Shown here piece by piece: positions 1-8,576 of a stretch of 64,000 nt of DNA. The position numbers and the translations under genes are program-made. The DNA is from Acidocella aquatica (GTDB taxonomy: Bacteria > Pseudomonadota > Alphaproteobacteria > Acetobacterales > Acetobacteraceae), in assembly GCF_030160635.1 (NCBI RefSeq), contig NZ_BSOS01000067.1, forward strand, positions 306,617-370,616, written 5' to 3'. A model generated the notes under the pieces. It did not search any database and was not told where the DNA came from. It saw only the letters and a list, made by a program, of their open reading frames with translations. Every line of letters begins with the position of its first letter. Positions within the stretch are counted from its first letter, which is position 1.

Positions 1-2
1 CC

Positions 3-80
3 GCACTGTTGCATGCCAATACCAATGTCATCGAGGCGGCGCCCGAGCCGGTGCAAAAACCGGCGCAAAAACCGGATTAA
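3..80 (+). CDS. 3' end of an unidentified gene (partial)
   Basis: Reading in frame 3 from the window edge gives an open frame that ends at TAA (78-80). The visible C-terminus is about 25 residues and finishes with a Pro/Lys/Gln-rich tail in which a PVQKPAQKPD-like stretch is repeated. The start lies outside the window. Nothing in these residues identifies a family, and the tail could be an extended or surface-exposed terminus. The other frames here also stay open, so this frame is preferred only because it ends cleanly before a non-coding spacer. The following 208 bases up to the next start show no convincing gene. Confidence 0.4.
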   Translation, partial: ALLHANTNVIEAAPEPVQKPAQKPD

Positions 81-288
81 ACCGGGGGCCATTCGCGCCA
101 GAACAGTAAAAATCCACCGTGCGTGGAATAAATGCGGGCTGGAGGGCTTTTTAGCCGAACGACCAGCTAGACAAACGGTTCTCGCTCAAATTAAGTATAA
201 CGAAGACATGAACCCAATTAATTTGGGGATAAACAACATCAACAACACAGCATCAATAAAAGACTTTAATAAATAAAAGGGCATTTTG

Positions 289-1812
289 ATGGAAAAAAAA
301 CAAGCGGCCGGCGCAATTGATATTTCGACGGATACCAAGGTTAACAAACTACACGGCAAGGCTGTTGGGCTGATCGGTGTTCTCTTCCTCACCGTTACGG
401 GTGCCGCGCCGGAATCGGCCATGTTGGGCAATGTGCCTTTCGCCGCCGGGTACGGCAACGGAATTTATGCTCCCTCGGCTTTTGTGCTTGCCACCATCGT
501 GCTGGTCATTTTCTGTGTCGGCTATGCCACCATGGCCGGCAGGGTTTCCTCGGTCGGCGGATTCTATTCCTACATCTCTCAGGGGCTTGGGCGCGAAGTC
601 GGCATGGCGGCGGGGTTCACCTCGCTGGCCTGCTACTCCATCTTCGAAGCTTCGCTGTATGGGCTTTTCGCTTATTTCGCCAATCTGTGGCTTACCACAA
701 ATCTCGGCATCAATATCGGCTGGGCCTGGCTGGCCATGGCGGCGCTGGTGGGGGCTGGTGTGCTCTCGGTGCGCGATGTCAAGCTCAGCGCAAAGGTTCT
801 GGGCGTGTCGCTGGTGCTGGAAACATTGGTGCTGTTGATTTTCGGCTTCGGTGTGCTGTTTGCCCATAAGGGCACCAGCCTTTCGGCGGAATCCTTCAAT
901 CTGTTGCAGGTCACCAAGGCGGTGGCGGCGCAGAAGGTGGGGAGCACGGTGATCCCGGCGGGTGCCGCGGCGGTTGGGATTTTCATGGCCTTCTGGTCTT
1001 GGGTCGGCTTTGAGATGGCGCCGAACTATGCCGAGGAAAGCCATGCCCCAAAGCGGGTGGTGCCGCTCTCGCTCTATATCTCCGTTGTATTTTTGGGCGT
1101 GTTCTACACCTTTATTTGCTGGTGCGCGGTTTCAGCCTACCCTGACCAGGGCAGCATGCTGGCTCAGGCGGTCAATGACTCGGGAGATTTCTTTCTCGCA
1201 CCCATGCGCCAGTTTGTCGGGCCCTGGGGATCGCAGCTGATGAGCATTCTGATTATTACCAGCTCATTTGCCTGCGGCATGGCCTTCCACAACACCGCGG
1301 CGCGCTACATGTACTCTTTGGGCCGTGAGGGCGTGTTGCCAAGCCATTTGGGCAAGACCCACGACATTGTGCACAGCCCGCATATTGCTTCGGTGACACA
1401 ATCGGTTCTGGCGGCGGCGTGGATTCTGTTGTTTGGTGTGTTCAACGGTTTTGATAATCCGATGAACCAGGCTTATCTCGGTGTTTATACCTTGTTCGCG
1501 GTGCTGGGCACGGGCATGTTGCTAGTGTTGCAGGCGCTGGTTTCGGTGGCGATCTGGAATTACTTCCGCAAGAATGGTGGCGGCAGTGTGTTCAAGACGG
1601 TCATCGCGCCCTGGTTCTCGTTTTTTGCGCAGATATGGCTGGTTTATCTGCTGGTGGCGAATCTGGTTACCTTCGCCGGCACCAGCGCCTTTGCCAATGC
1701 CATCCCGATGATCGGGCTCGCGATTATTGTTATCGGACTGGTTTGGGGGTTTGTGCTCAAGCACATCAACCCGGAAGGATACAAAAACATCGGGCATATG
1801 GTGAACGAATAA
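289..1812 (+). CDS. APC-superfamily amino acid/amine permease
   Basis: A 507-residue inner-membrane transporter of the amino acid-polyamine-organocation superfamily, the normal length for the family. About 12 hydrophobic segments are visible. The first follows residue ~20 and contains the family-typical stretch LTVTGAAPESAM, and a GYATMAGRVSSVGGFYSYI region corresponds to helix 2-3. An internal segment FWSWVGFEMAPNYAEE matches the conserved 'F.GFE....EE' region of APC permeases. The ATG at 289 is chosen over an in-frame TTG at 286 because an AAAGG ribosome-binding site (276-280) is well spaced from it. The substrate cannot be read from sequence. It stands alone and is followed by a hairpin and an SDR gene. 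Confidence 0.85.
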   Translation: MEKKQAAGAIDISTDTKVNKLHGKAVGLIGVLFLTVTGAAPESAMLGNVPFAAGYGNGIYAPSAFVLATIVLVIFCVGYATMAGRVSSVGGFYSYISQGLGREVGMAAGFTSLACYSIFEASLYGLFAYFANLWLTTNLGINIGWAWLAMAALVGAGVLSVRDVKLSAKVLGVSLVLETLVLLIFGFGVLFAHKGTSLSAESFNLLQVTKAVAAQKVGSTVIPAGAAAVGIFMAFWSWVGFEMAPNYAEESHAPKRVVPLSLYISVVFLGVFYTFICWCAVSAYPDQGSMLAQAVNDSGDFFLAPMRQFVGPWGSQLMSILIITSSFACGMAFHNTAARYMYSLGREGVLPSHLGKTHDIVHSPHIASVTQSVLAAAWILLFGVFNGFDNPMNQAYLGVYTLFAVLGTGMLLVLQALVSVAIWNYFRKNGGGSVFKTVIAPWFSFFAQIWLVYLLVANLVTFAGTSAFANAIPMIGLAIIVIGLVWGFVLKHINPEGYKNIGHMVNE

Positions 1813-1825
1813 TCCGTGACGAAAT

Positions 1826-1855
1826 GGTCAGGCCGCCAATTTGCGCGGCCTGACC
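1826..1855 (+). terminator. Hairpin terminator after APC permease
   Basis: An 11-bp perfect G+C-rich stem (GGTCAGGCCGC / GCGGCCTGACC) with an 8-base loop lies 14 bases after the permease stop. The downstream stretch is T-rich but interrupted (TCCTTGTTATTTTG). It is a plausible intrinsic terminator, not a textbook one. Confidence 0.55.
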
Positions 1856-1935
1856 GGGTGTCCTTGTTATTTTGAAATTCGCAAGACCCTGAATAAGGCG
1901 ATTGCGAACATGCGAAGCGGGGTACGGAAGAAAAC

Positions 1936-2700
1936 ATGACAGCATCGTTGAACGGACGTAGCGTTGCCGTGACGGGCGGTTCAAAAGGCATCGGGCGCGG
2001 CATCGCCGAGGTATTTGCAAAGTCCGGTGCGAAAGTCGCCATTTTGGCCCGCGACGGCGAACAAGCCGCAGCCGCGGCCCGGGCCATCGGGCATGGCGCG
2101 TTTGGCATCTCGGGGGATATCACCTCGGCCCAGAGCCTGGCCGCGGCTTTCGCCGAAATCGCCCGGCGCAATGGCGGCATGGATGTGCTTTGCGCCAATG
2201 CGGGAATATTCCCGCCCGCCCCGTTGGAGGAAATGACCGAAGCGCAGTGGGATTTGGTGAACAATACCAACCTCAAAGGCACGTTTCTCTCGGTGCAGGC
2301 GGCGCTGCCCTACCTCAAGAAATCCAGCCAGGGGCGCATCGTGCTCACATCCTCCATCACCGGCCCGGTAACCGGCTATCCAGGCTGGGCGCATTACGGC
2401 GCCACCAAGGCGGGGCAACTCGGCTTTATGAGAACCGCGTGCCTGGAGCTGGCAAAATATGGCATCACCGTAAACGCCGTGCTGCCGGGCAATATCCTTA
2501 CCGAAGGTTTGGCCGGCATGGGCGAGGATTATCAGAAATCGATGGCGGCCGCGGTGCCGCTCAAGCGCCTGGGCACGGTGGAGGATATCGGCCACGCCGC
2601 GCTTTATTTCGCCTCGAAGGAGGCTGGTTATGTCACCGGCCAAACGATCATTGTTGATGGGGGGCAGATTTTGCCGGAGAGCCAGGACGCTTTGGCGTAA
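1936..2700 (+). CDS. SDR-family oxidoreductase (FabG-like)
   Basis: A 254-residue classical short-chain dehydrogenase/reductase. It shows the Rossmann cofactor motif TGGSKGIG (residues 13-20), an NAG motif (CANAGIF) near residue 90, a catalytic Ser in LTSSITG, and YGATK as the YxxxK pair around residue 155. The C-terminal YVTGQTIIVDGG is typical of FabG-like enzymes. It should reduce or oxidise a carbonyl/hydroxyl pair with NAD(P)H. Known relatives range from 3-oxoacyl-ACP reductase to sugar and alcohol dehydrogenases, so the substrate is open. The start has a GGAAG Shine-Dalgarno at 1926-1930. It is not beside other fatty-acid genes, which argues against assigning it as the housekeeping fabG. 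Confidence 0.88.
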   Translation: MTASLNGRSVAVTGGSKGIGRGIAEVFAKSGAKVAILARDGEQAAAAARAIGHGAFGISGDITSAQSLAAAFAEIARRNGGMDVLCANAGIFPPAPLEEMTEAQWDLVNNTNLKGTFLSVQAALPYLKKSSQGRIVLTSSITGPVTGYPGWAHYGATKAGQLGFMRTACLELAKYGITVNAVLPGNILTEGLAGMGEDYQKSMAAAVPLKRLGTVEDIGHAALYFASKEAGYVTGQTIIVDGGQILPESQDALA

Positions 2701-2726
2701 TGAGCGATATCAGATTTTTCCGGGGT

Positions 2727-2761
2727 TAGAGCCTGATCGCCTTAAGTGCGATCAGGCTCTA
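2727..2761. repeat. Palindromic intergenic repeat, family A copy 1
   Basis: A perfect 14-bp inverted repeat (TAGAGCCTGATCGC / GCGATCAGGCTCTA) around a 7-base loop (CTTAAGT). It lies between the convergent SDR and MFS genes, and its last three bases form the MFS stop codon. A near-identical copy is at 7900-7932. It probably acts as a bidirectional terminator. Confidence 0.75.
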
Positions 2762-4321
2762 GTGCGCGCCGGGGGCGGCGCGGCCGGAGGGTTTGTGCAG
2801 GAACAGCGCCACGGCGCTGGCGGCGACCATGCCGGTACCCAGCATGGCGAAGGCGTCGCCATACGCCAGATAAAACGACTGCGCCTGCACGCTGCGCCCC
2901 AGGGCCAGGATGGCGGCGTGGCGGGCGCTCTGGGGGGCCACCATGCCGCGCGTGGCGAAATAGTGTTGTAGCAGGCCCAGGCGCTGGCGGGTGGCCGGGT
3001 TGAGCAGGCTGATATGGGGCATTATGATCGCGGAATGGAATTTTTCGCGGTTGGTGACAAAGGTCTGGACCACCGCGATGCCGATGGCGCCGCCGAGATT
3101 GCGCAGCATGTTGAAGAGGGAAGACGCCGAACCCGCATCCCGGAACGGAATGCCGGCGGTGACGATCTGGGTGATCGGCGGGAAAACCAGTGCCTGACCG
3201 ACGGCGCGGATGATATTGGGGATGAGCAGCTGCGGGCCGCTGTCGTCGGGCCCCAGATGCATGTTCATGAAGGAGCTGATGGCGAACAGGATGAAACCGG
3301 TGAGCAGCAGGCGCCGGGAGTCGAACAGGCGCATCAGATAGGGCATGAAGGGTATGATGAGGAGCTGGGGCAGGCCGATCCAGGCCATGACCATGCCGGT
3401 CTGGCGGGCGCCGTAGCCATGCGCCTCGGCCAGATAGATGGGGATAAGATAAACCGCGGCATACAGCACGAAACCGAGCAGCGTGTTGCAGATGCTGGAA
3501 AGCGCGAAATTGCGCCGCGCGAACAGGCGCAGGTTGAGCAGCGGCGCCTTGTTGCCTGGCCGCAGCTCCTGAAACAGAAACAAGCTTAATGAAACGGCGG
3601 AGATAATGGAGAGGCGTGTGATGAAGGACGAGCCGAACCAGTCATCCTTATTGCCCTCCTCCAGCACCACCTGCAGCGTCCCCAGCCCGAGGCCCATGCT
3701 GACAATGCCCAGCCAGTCGCCCTTGGCGAATTTTTTGAGCTGCATCGGCGCCGGGGCCAGGCCCCAGATGAGCGCGCTCAGCATGACCGCGCCTGGCACC
3801 AGGTTGAGGAAGAAAATATAACGCCAACCGTAAACATCGGTGATGAGGCCGCCAATGGAGGGGCCGATGGCCGGAGCAAAGGTGGCCGAAAGCGCGCTGC
3901 CGGCGAAACCGATGGGGCGCACATGCTCGGGCAGCAATGTGATGACGCACATCAGCGCCAGCGGGATGAGCACGCCGCCGGAAAAGCCCTGGATCGCACG
4001 CAGCGTCACCATCTCGGGGAAATTGGTCGCGAGGCCGCAGGCGACAGAAAACAGCAGAAACATCACGGTACTGCCGATTAAATACCGGCGCAGCGAAAAA
4101 ACCTCTGACAGCCAGCCCGATAAAGGAATCACGGTGATCTCGCCCACCAGATAGGCGGTCGAAATCCAGCCGCCATTATCCAGCCCCGTGCCGATGCCGC
4201 CCTGAATATCGGGCAGCGAGGTGTTCACCACCTGAATATTCAAAATCGCCATGAACGCGCCAATCAAGGCCCCGCCGACCGCCACCCGTGTCCGTAACGG
4301 AACAGTGCTGGGCACGATCAC
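2759..4321 (-). CDS. DHA2-family MFS efflux transporter (EmrB/QacA type)
   Basis: A 520-residue major-facilitator protein with the length and about 14 hydrophobic segments expected of the DHA2 drug:H+ antiporter family. The region GGWISTAYLVGEITVIPLSG and a motif-C-like GPSIGGLITDVYGWRYIFFL stretch are characteristic of EmrB-like proteins. It would export drugs or toxic organic acids, working with the adjacent periplasmic adaptor. The GTG start overlaps the adaptor stop (GTGA), so the two are translationally coupled. The stop codon lies inside the palindrome at 2727-2761. The substrate is unknown, and no TolC-like gene is adjacent. Confidence 0.9.
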   Translation of the reverse strand: MIVPSTVPLRTRVAVGGALIGAFMAILNIQVVNTSLPDIQGGIGTGLDNGGWISTAYLVGEITVIPLSGWLSEVFSLRRYLIGSTVMFLLFSVACGLATNFPEMVTLRAIQGFSGGVLIPLALMCVITLLPEHVRPIGFAGSALSATFAPAIGPSIGGLITDVYGWRYIFFLNLVPGAVMLSALIWGLAPAPMQLKKFAKGDWLGIVSMGLGLGTLQVVLEEGNKDDWFGSSFITRLSIISAVSLSLFLFQELRPGNKAPLLNLRLFARRNFALSSICNTLLGFVLYAAVYLIPIYLAEAHGYGARQTGMVMAWIGLPQLLIIPFMPYLMRLFDSRRLLLTGFILFAISSFMNMHLGPDDSGPQLLIPNIIRAVGQALVFPPITQIVTAGIPFRDAGSASSLFNMLRNLGGAIGIAVVQTFVTNREKFHSAIIMPHISLLNPATRQRLGLLQHYFATRGMVAPQSARHAAILALGRSVQAQSFYLAYGDAFAMLGTGMVAASAVALFLHKPSGRAAPGAH

Positions 4322-5331
4322 GGTTCCGGGCGGGTGTTGATGGTTGGCTCGACCGAGAGGCCGGGGCGCAGGGCGCCGATTGCGGCAGGGGTCAGGTTGA
4401 GGACGATTTTAACCGGGACACGCTGGATGACCTTGGTGAAGTTGCCGGTGGCGTTATCCGGCGGCAGGAGCGCGAATTCCTGGGCGGAGGCCGGGGCGAT
4501 GGAGTCGACGGTTCCGGTGACTTTCAGATCGGGGAAGGCATCCACGGTAAGGCTGACGGGCTGGCCCGGCTGGATGCTGGTGATCTGGTTTTCCTTGTAG
4601 TTGGCGATGACATAGACCTGGGAAAGCGGCACGACGGCCATGATCTGGGTGCCGGGCTGCAGGTAGTCGCCCACGGCGACAGATTTGGCGCCGATCGTGC
4701 CATCGAACGGGCTGGTGATTTTGGTATGGCTGAGGTCGAGCGCGGCCTGGGTGGCGGCGGCGCTGGCCTGGGCGAGCGATGCCTTGAGAACGTCAACCTC
4801 GGTGATGGCCCCCTCGAGCGCGGCCTGGCCGGCGCTGAGGGTGGCCTGGGCGATGGTGAGGTCGCTATTGGCCTGTTCGCGCGCCTGTTCGGGGCTGGCG
4901 CCTGAGGCTGAGAGGCTGGCGTAGCGGTGCTGGTTTTTTTGGGCGAAGGCGAGGCGGGCCGCATCGCCCTGAATCTGCGCCTGCGCCGCGGCGATTTTGG
5001 CCTGTTGGAGGGTGAGTTGGGCCGCCGCGGTGATCTGGGCGGCGCGGGCGGCGGCGCGGGCGATCTGGTAGTCGCGCGGGTCGAGGCTCACGAGCAGGTC
5101 GCCCTGGTGGACGTTCTGGCCGTCGCGCACGGCGACGCCGGTGACATAACCGCTGATTTTCGGGGCGATGAGGCTGGAGTCCGCCGCGATATAGGCATCA
5201 TCGGTGCTGACGAGATATTGCCCGATGAGCAGGTAGTGGACCAGCCAGGCGAGGAAGGCGATGAGGGCAATGACGCCGGCCGCGACAAAGGGCCAGCGTT
5301 TGGCGGGGGGCGATGCAGTCACGTCAGACAC
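4318..5331 (-). CDS. HlyD/EmrA-family membrane fusion protein
   Basis: A 337-residue periplasmic adaptor. It has a single N-terminal membrane anchor (residues ~13-35), then [23 protein letters not shown], the classic EmrA lipoyl-type opening, then an Ala/Gln-rich coiled-coil hairpin (about residues 85-190) and a beta-barrel half with [15 protein letters not shown]. It links the EmrB-like pump to an outer-membrane channel. I place the start at the GTG at 5331, which has AGGGG six bases upstream, and not at the TTG 15 bases earlier. It begins 63 bases after nusG on the same strand, so read-through from secE-nusG is possible. Confidence 0.88.
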   Translation of the reverse strand: MSDVTASPPAKRWPFVAAGVIALIAFLAWLVHYLLIGQYLVSTDDAYIAADSSLIAPKISGYVTGVAVRDGQNVHQGDLLVSLDPRDYQIARAAARAAQITAAAQLTLQQAKIAAAQAQIQGDAARLAFAQKNQHRYASLSASGASPEQAREQANSDLTIAQATLSAGQAALEGAITEVDVLKASLAQASAAATQAALDLSHTKITSPFDGTIGAKSVAVGDYLQPGTQIMAVVPLSQVYVIANYKENQITSIQPGQPVSLTVDAFPDLKVTGTVDSIAPASAQEFALLPPDNATGNFTKVIQRVPVKIVLNLTPAAIGALRPGLSVEPTINTRPEP

Positions 5332-5393
5332 AGGAACCCCTTGCAATCATTATGGTTCCGCAGATGGGGCCGCCCCCGGAAATTACAAGGTGG

Positions 5394-5924
5394 TCAGACT
5401 TTCTCCACCTGGCCATATTCCAGGTCGACCGGGGTGGAGCGCCCGAAGATGGAGACGGAGACTTTGACGCGGCCTTTATCCTCATCGACTTCCTCGACGA
5501 TGCCGTTGAAGCTGGTGAAGGGGCCGTCCGCGACGCGGACCTGCTCGCCGATTTCGAACAGCACGGCGGGGCGGCGGTGCTCGGTGCCTTCCTGCGCCTG
5601 CTTCATGATGCGCTCGGCCTCGGAGTCGGGGATCGGGCTCGGGCGGGTCTTGCTGCCCAGGAAGCCAGTGACCTTGGGAACGTCCTTCACCAGATGCCAG
5701 GCGTCGTCCGACATGTCCATGTTGATGAGGACGTAGCCGGGGAAGAACTTGCGCTCGGTGTTCACTTTTTGGGCGCGGCGGATCTCGGTCACTTCCTCGA
5801 CCGGCACCACGATATCGCCGATGGCGTCGGACAGGCCCTTCAGCTCAGCCTGTTCCTTGATCTGGGTGGCGATCTTCTTCTCGAAGCCCGAATACACATG
5901 GAGGACGTACCAACGCTTGGCCAT
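5394..5924 (-). CDS. nusG: Transcription termination/antitermination protein NusG
   Basis: A 176-residue NusG. It begins [17 protein letters not shown] and continues with the NGN domain (residues ~1-120, [19 protein letters not shown]). It ends with the KOW domain ([22 protein letters not shown]). It binds RNA polymerase and Rho and couples transcription to translation. The start at 5924 is chosen by homology; the open frame extends upstream but overlaps secE territory. It lies 10 bases after secE as expected. In most bacteria rplKAJL follows; here an efflux pair follows. Confidence 0.97.
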   Translation of the reverse strand: MAKRWYVLHVYSGFEKKIATQIKEQAELKGLSDAIGDIVVPVEEVTEIRRAQKVNTERKFFPGYVLINMDMSDDAWHLVKDVPKVTGFLGSKTRPSPIPDSEAERIMKQAQEGTEHRRPAVLFEIGEQVRVADGPFTSFNGIVEEVDEDKGRVKVSVSIFGRSTPVDLEYGQVEKV

Positions 5925-5934
5925 AAAAAATTCC

Positions 5935-6129
5935 TTAACTTCCGACGCCGAAGAGGGCGCGCATGCCGGCGCCGATGATCTGATCAACGGTCAGAAAAAA
6001 TACCGCGGTCAACACGACCATGCCGAGCACAATGCCCGTGGTCTGCAGGGTTTCCTTACGCGAGGGCCAGGTGGTCTTGGCCGCTTCGGCACGGACTTCG
6101 CGCGAGAATTTAACCAGGTTGAACGCCAA
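5935..6129 (-). CDS. secE: Preprotein translocase subunit SecE
   Basis: A 64-residue SecE with one C-terminal transmembrane helix (GIVLGMVVLTAVFFLTVDQII). The amphipathic helix before it carries the conserved VKFSREVRAEAAKTTWPSRKET. It clamps SecY in the protein-conducting channel. The single-helix short form is the usual one outside Gammaproteobacteria. It is directly upstream of nusG and downstream of tRNA-Trp, the ancestral bacterial order. Confidence 0.96.
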   Translation of the reverse strand: MAFNLVKFSREVRAEAAKTTWPSRKETLQTTGIVLGMVVLTAVFFLTVDQIIGAGMRALFGVGS

Positions 6130-6170
6130 AGAGACAAACTCCGAAAACAGCCGTTATGTGCTGGGGTGGA

Positions 6171-6247
6171 TGGCAGGGGCGGAGGGTCTCGAACTCTCAA
6201 CCTCCGGTTTTGGAGACCGGCGCTCTAGCCAATTGAGCTACGCCCCT
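6171..6247 (-). tRNA. tRNA-Trp (CCA)
   Basis: The reverse strand folds into a cloverleaf. The acceptor is AGGGGCG/CGCCCCT, the anticodon stem-loop is CCGGT-CTCCAAA-ACCGG (anticodon CCA), and the T arm carries GTTCGAGAC. The 3' CCA is encoded. It lies just upstream of secE. Confidence 0.95.
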
Positions 6248-6326
6248 ATCCTAACCAGCACGAAACCGGCGTTCCACACGCTGGCGCGCTTTGTGTCAAG
6301 TCTCCGGGTGAAAATGCCCGGAAATA

Positions 6327-6400
6327 TGGAGCGGGTGACGGGAATCGAACCCGCACAACTAGCTTGGAAGGCTAGGACTCTACCGTTGAGCTACACCCGC
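6327..6400 (-). tRNA. tRNA-Gly (TCC)
   Basis: The reverse strand reads GCGGGTGTAGCTCAACGG from its 5' end. The anticodon loop CTTCCAA gives anticodon TCC, the T loop is GTTCGATTCC, and the encoded CCA follows CACCCGCT. Acceptor and T stems pair fully. Confidence 0.95.
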
Positions 6401-6513
6401 GCGCCGCCATGGTTAAGCCAAGAGGCAGGGCTGAGTAAACCCCATTGTACTTGAGACGTTGCGCCAACACCGTCACCAAATGCGCTAGGCTGAGCCGGGT
6501 GGCGTGCAGTTCT

Positions 6514-6561
6514 GAGCATCGGAGCGCAGCGTACGCATGTACGTGAGCACCGGAGCGCAGC
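6514..6561. repeat. 17-bp direct repeat around a GTACGCATGTAC palindrome
   Basis: GAGCATCGGAGCGCAGC (6514-6530) is repeated with one change at 6545-6561. The 14 bases between them contain the near-palindrome GTACGCATGTAC. It lies in the spacer between tRNA-Tyr and tRNA-Gly. The role is unknown; it could be processing-related or a relic of a small mobile repeat. Confidence 0.6.
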
Positions 6562-6606
6562 AAAACCGCGGCAGATGGCCCACCTGAGTGCATTTTGGAG
6601 CTATGG

Positions 6607-6692
6607 TGGTGGAAGGGGTTGGATTCGAACCAACGTAGGCGTACGCCAGCGGATTTACAGTCCGCCCCCTTTAGCCACTCGGGCACCCTTCC
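6607..6692 (-). tRNA. tRNA-Tyr (GTA)
   Basis: A class II tRNA with a long variable arm. The 5' acceptor is GGAAGGG, the anticodon segment is GACTGTAAATC (anticodon GTA), the T loop is GGTTCGAATCC, and the 3' CCA is encoded. The 86-base length matches tRNA-Tyr. Confidence 0.95.
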
Positions 6693-6841
6693 GTATGGGC
6701 TGTCATTTCCCCGATCACGCTTTGGTTGTCAACGTAATGCTCTGGGGTAAAATCGGTCCGGCCAGTTTTTGGCGCGCATTTTCATTCGCCTGACTGGAAA
6801 CAAGCGTTTCCAATCAGGCGAATATTGCTCTAGATGCCCGC

Positions 6842-7831
6842 ATGACACAAAATCGCCCCCCAAGATCAAAATCCGGCCGCCCTGGTGAAAAGCCCTCAAA
6901 CCGGGCCGGCGAGAAGCCATTTGAGCGCACGGGCGGCAAGCCCCGGGGCCGGACGGGCGAAAAGCCGGAAAGCGGGCCAAGAAAATTTGATGGGCCGAAG
7001 TTGAGCCTGCCCGGCGGGCGTGGCGCCAAGCCGGAGCGCCCGACCGACCGGCCGCCGATGCGGGAAAATTTTGCCCGCGGGCAGGCAAAGGCCCCCGCCG
7101 TGCCCAATGGCGCGGTGTGGCTATATGGCACCCATGCGGTCGCCGCGGCCCTGGGGAACCCGGCGCGGCGGTTGCGCCGGCTGGTGATCACCGAGGAGGC
7201 ACAGGCCTCGCTGGCGGCTGAGCGGCCGCTGCCTTGGCCGATTCAGCCGGAAGTGGCGGCGCGCGAGAGGATCGACCAGCTGCTCGGCGCGCGCCAGGGC
7301 AGCGGCATTGTGCACCAGGGCGTGGCGCTGCTCACCGACCAGCTGGTGGCGCCGCCGCTGCTGGACGCGCTGAAGCGCCCGGGGCCGATTTTGGTGCTCG
7401 ACCAGATTTCCGACCCGCGCAACATCGGCGCGCTGATGCGCACGGCGCAGGCGTTCGGTGCCTCCATGGTCATCGCCCAGGAGCGCAATGCGCCCGAGGA
7501 GACCGGGGCGCTGGCGAAGGTGGCCTCGGGCGCGCTGGAGATGATCCCGCTGCTGCGGATCGTGAATATCTCCCGTGCGCTTATCGTGCTCAAATCCGCC
7601 GATGTGTGGGTTGTGGGGCTGGATGGGACATCACCCAACAAGCTGAATGGGGAAGCCTTCGGCGGGCGCCGTGTGGCTCTGGTGCTGGGCAGCGAAGGCG
7701 AGGGCATGCGCCGCCTGACCCGCGAGACGTGCGACGAGGTTGCGGCATTGGGCATGCCGGGCGGGATGGAGAGCCTGAATGTCTCCGCCGCCGGGGCCGT
7801 GGCCTTGTATGAGCTGACGCGCAGCTTTTAG
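6842..7831 (+). CDS. rlmB: 23S rRNA (guanosine-2'-O-)-methyltransferase RlmB
   Basis: A 329-residue SpoU/TrmH-family enzyme that 2'-O-methylates a guanosine in the peptidyl-transferase region of 23S rRNA. The first ~90 residues are a basic, low-complexity extension with repeated GEKP units. The substrate-binding domain starts near VWLYGTHAVAAAL. The knotted SPOUT domain carries LDQISDPRNIGALMRTA (motif 1), LGSEGEGMRRLT (motif 2) and GGMESLNVSAAGAVALYE (motif 3). It is divergent from the tRNA-secE-nusG cluster, an arrangement common in Alphaproteobacteria. The basic tail is longer than in E. coli RlmB and may bind rRNA. Confidence 0.93.
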   Translation: MTQNRPPRSKSGRPGEKPSNRAGEKPFERTGGKPRGRTGEKPESGPRKFDGPKLSLPGGRGAKPERPTDRPPMRENFARGQAKAPAVPNGAVWLYGTHAVAAALGNPARRLRRLVITEEAQASLAAERPLPWPIQPEVAARERIDQLLGARQGSGIVHQGVALLTDQLVAPPLLDALKRPGPILVLDQISDPRNIGALMRTAQAFGASMVIAQERNAPEETGALAKVASGALEMIPLLRIVNISRALIVLKSADVWVVGLDGTSPNKLNGEAFGGRRVALVLGSEGEGMRRLTRETCDEVAALGMPGGMESLNVSAAGAVALYELTRSF

Positions 7832-7899
7832 AGTGCGATCGTTTGAGGTTCGCTCAACCCAGCGAGCCGAAAGCGTGAATCGCCCTCAGAAAAATAGCC

Positions 7900-7932
7900 A
7901 GAGCCTGATCGCGCTTAAAGCGATCAGGCTCT
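7900..7932. repeat. Palindromic intergenic repeat, family A copy 2
   Basis: A 13-bp perfect stem (AGAGCCTGATCGC / GCGATCAGGCTCT) with a GCTTAAA loop. The sequence matches the copy at 2727-2761. It again lies between convergent genes (rlmB and the histidine phosphatase) and probably terminates both. Confidence 0.75.
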
Positions 7933-7993
7933 AAACCGATGAAATTGATCGTAAAACATACGCTCTAGCGTATTCAGCCATGGGCTGAAGCCG

Positions 7994-8575
7994 CTATAAA
8001 TTCTTCTCCGGGGGCAGCCAGAATAATGTGCTGGTCGGCACGCGGATATGCCGGAAATCCGCAGGTGCGAGCAGGCCGGTTTCAACCAGGGCAAGTTTGA
8101 TCCAGATCGCGTGGGTGACCAGCAGCACGCTTTGGGCGTGCGCCGCGCGGCGCCAAGTGGAGAGCGCCGCGCGCACGCGCGGGCGCATGTCCGCCAGAGA
8201 GCCGCCGCCGGGAAACCTGGCGCTCTCGGGGGTGTGTTTCCATTCGCGCAGCAGGCCGGGCCAGGAGGATTTGATTTCCGGCTGGGTCAGGCCCTCCCAG
8301 GCGCCGTAGCTGATCTCGCTCAGGTTATCGTCGGTTTCCGGTGAGGCGAGATTGGCGGCCGATGCGAGAATGGCGGCGGTTTGGCGGGCGCGTTGCAGGG
8401 GGCTGGTGACGATCTGGCCGATGGCCTGGCCGTGCAGGGTTGCGGCCAGGGTGGCGGCCTCGGCGATGCCCTGCGGGCAAAGCGGGGGGTCGGCGCGGCC
8501 TTGGTAGCGGCCGGCGAGAGTCCACGCCGTGGCGCCATGGCGCACCAGGGCGAGCCGCGGGGCTGGGGCTGGCAT
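7994..8575 (-). CDS. Histidine phosphatase family protein
   Basis: A 193-residue member of the phosphoglycerate-mutase-like superfamily. The catalytic RHG (residues 12-14, LALVRHGATAW) becomes the phospho-histidine. TSPLQRARQTAAIL and a late VTHA supply the other active-site residues. The ATG at 8575 is chosen because it directly follows the previous stop (one base apart); a longer frame would overlap that gene by over 170 bases. It is the last gene of the six-gene glycan operon. Alpha-ribazole phosphatase and sugar-phosphate phosphatase are both possible, and operon context favours a phosphosugar or lipid-linked substrate. Confidence 0.82.
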   Translation of the reverse strand: MPAPAPRLALVRHGATAWTLAGRYQGRADPPLCPQGIAEAATLAATLHGQAIGQIVTSPLQRARQTAAILASAANLASPETDDNLSEISYGAWEGLTQPEIKSSWPGLLREWKHTPESARFPGGGSLADMRPRVRAALSTWRRAAHAQSVLLVTHAIWIKLALVETGLLAPADFRHIRVPTSTLFWLPPEKNL

Positions 8576-8576
8576 T

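Noticed and set aside
13..276. An 87-codon forward frame at the left edge
   Set aside because: Arg/Lys-rich with no family resemblance; the frame ending at 80 and a non-coding spacer explain the region better.
2727..2761. Operator for the adjacent genes
   Set aside because: It lies at convergent 3' ends, not at a promoter, and is duplicated in the same context at 7900.
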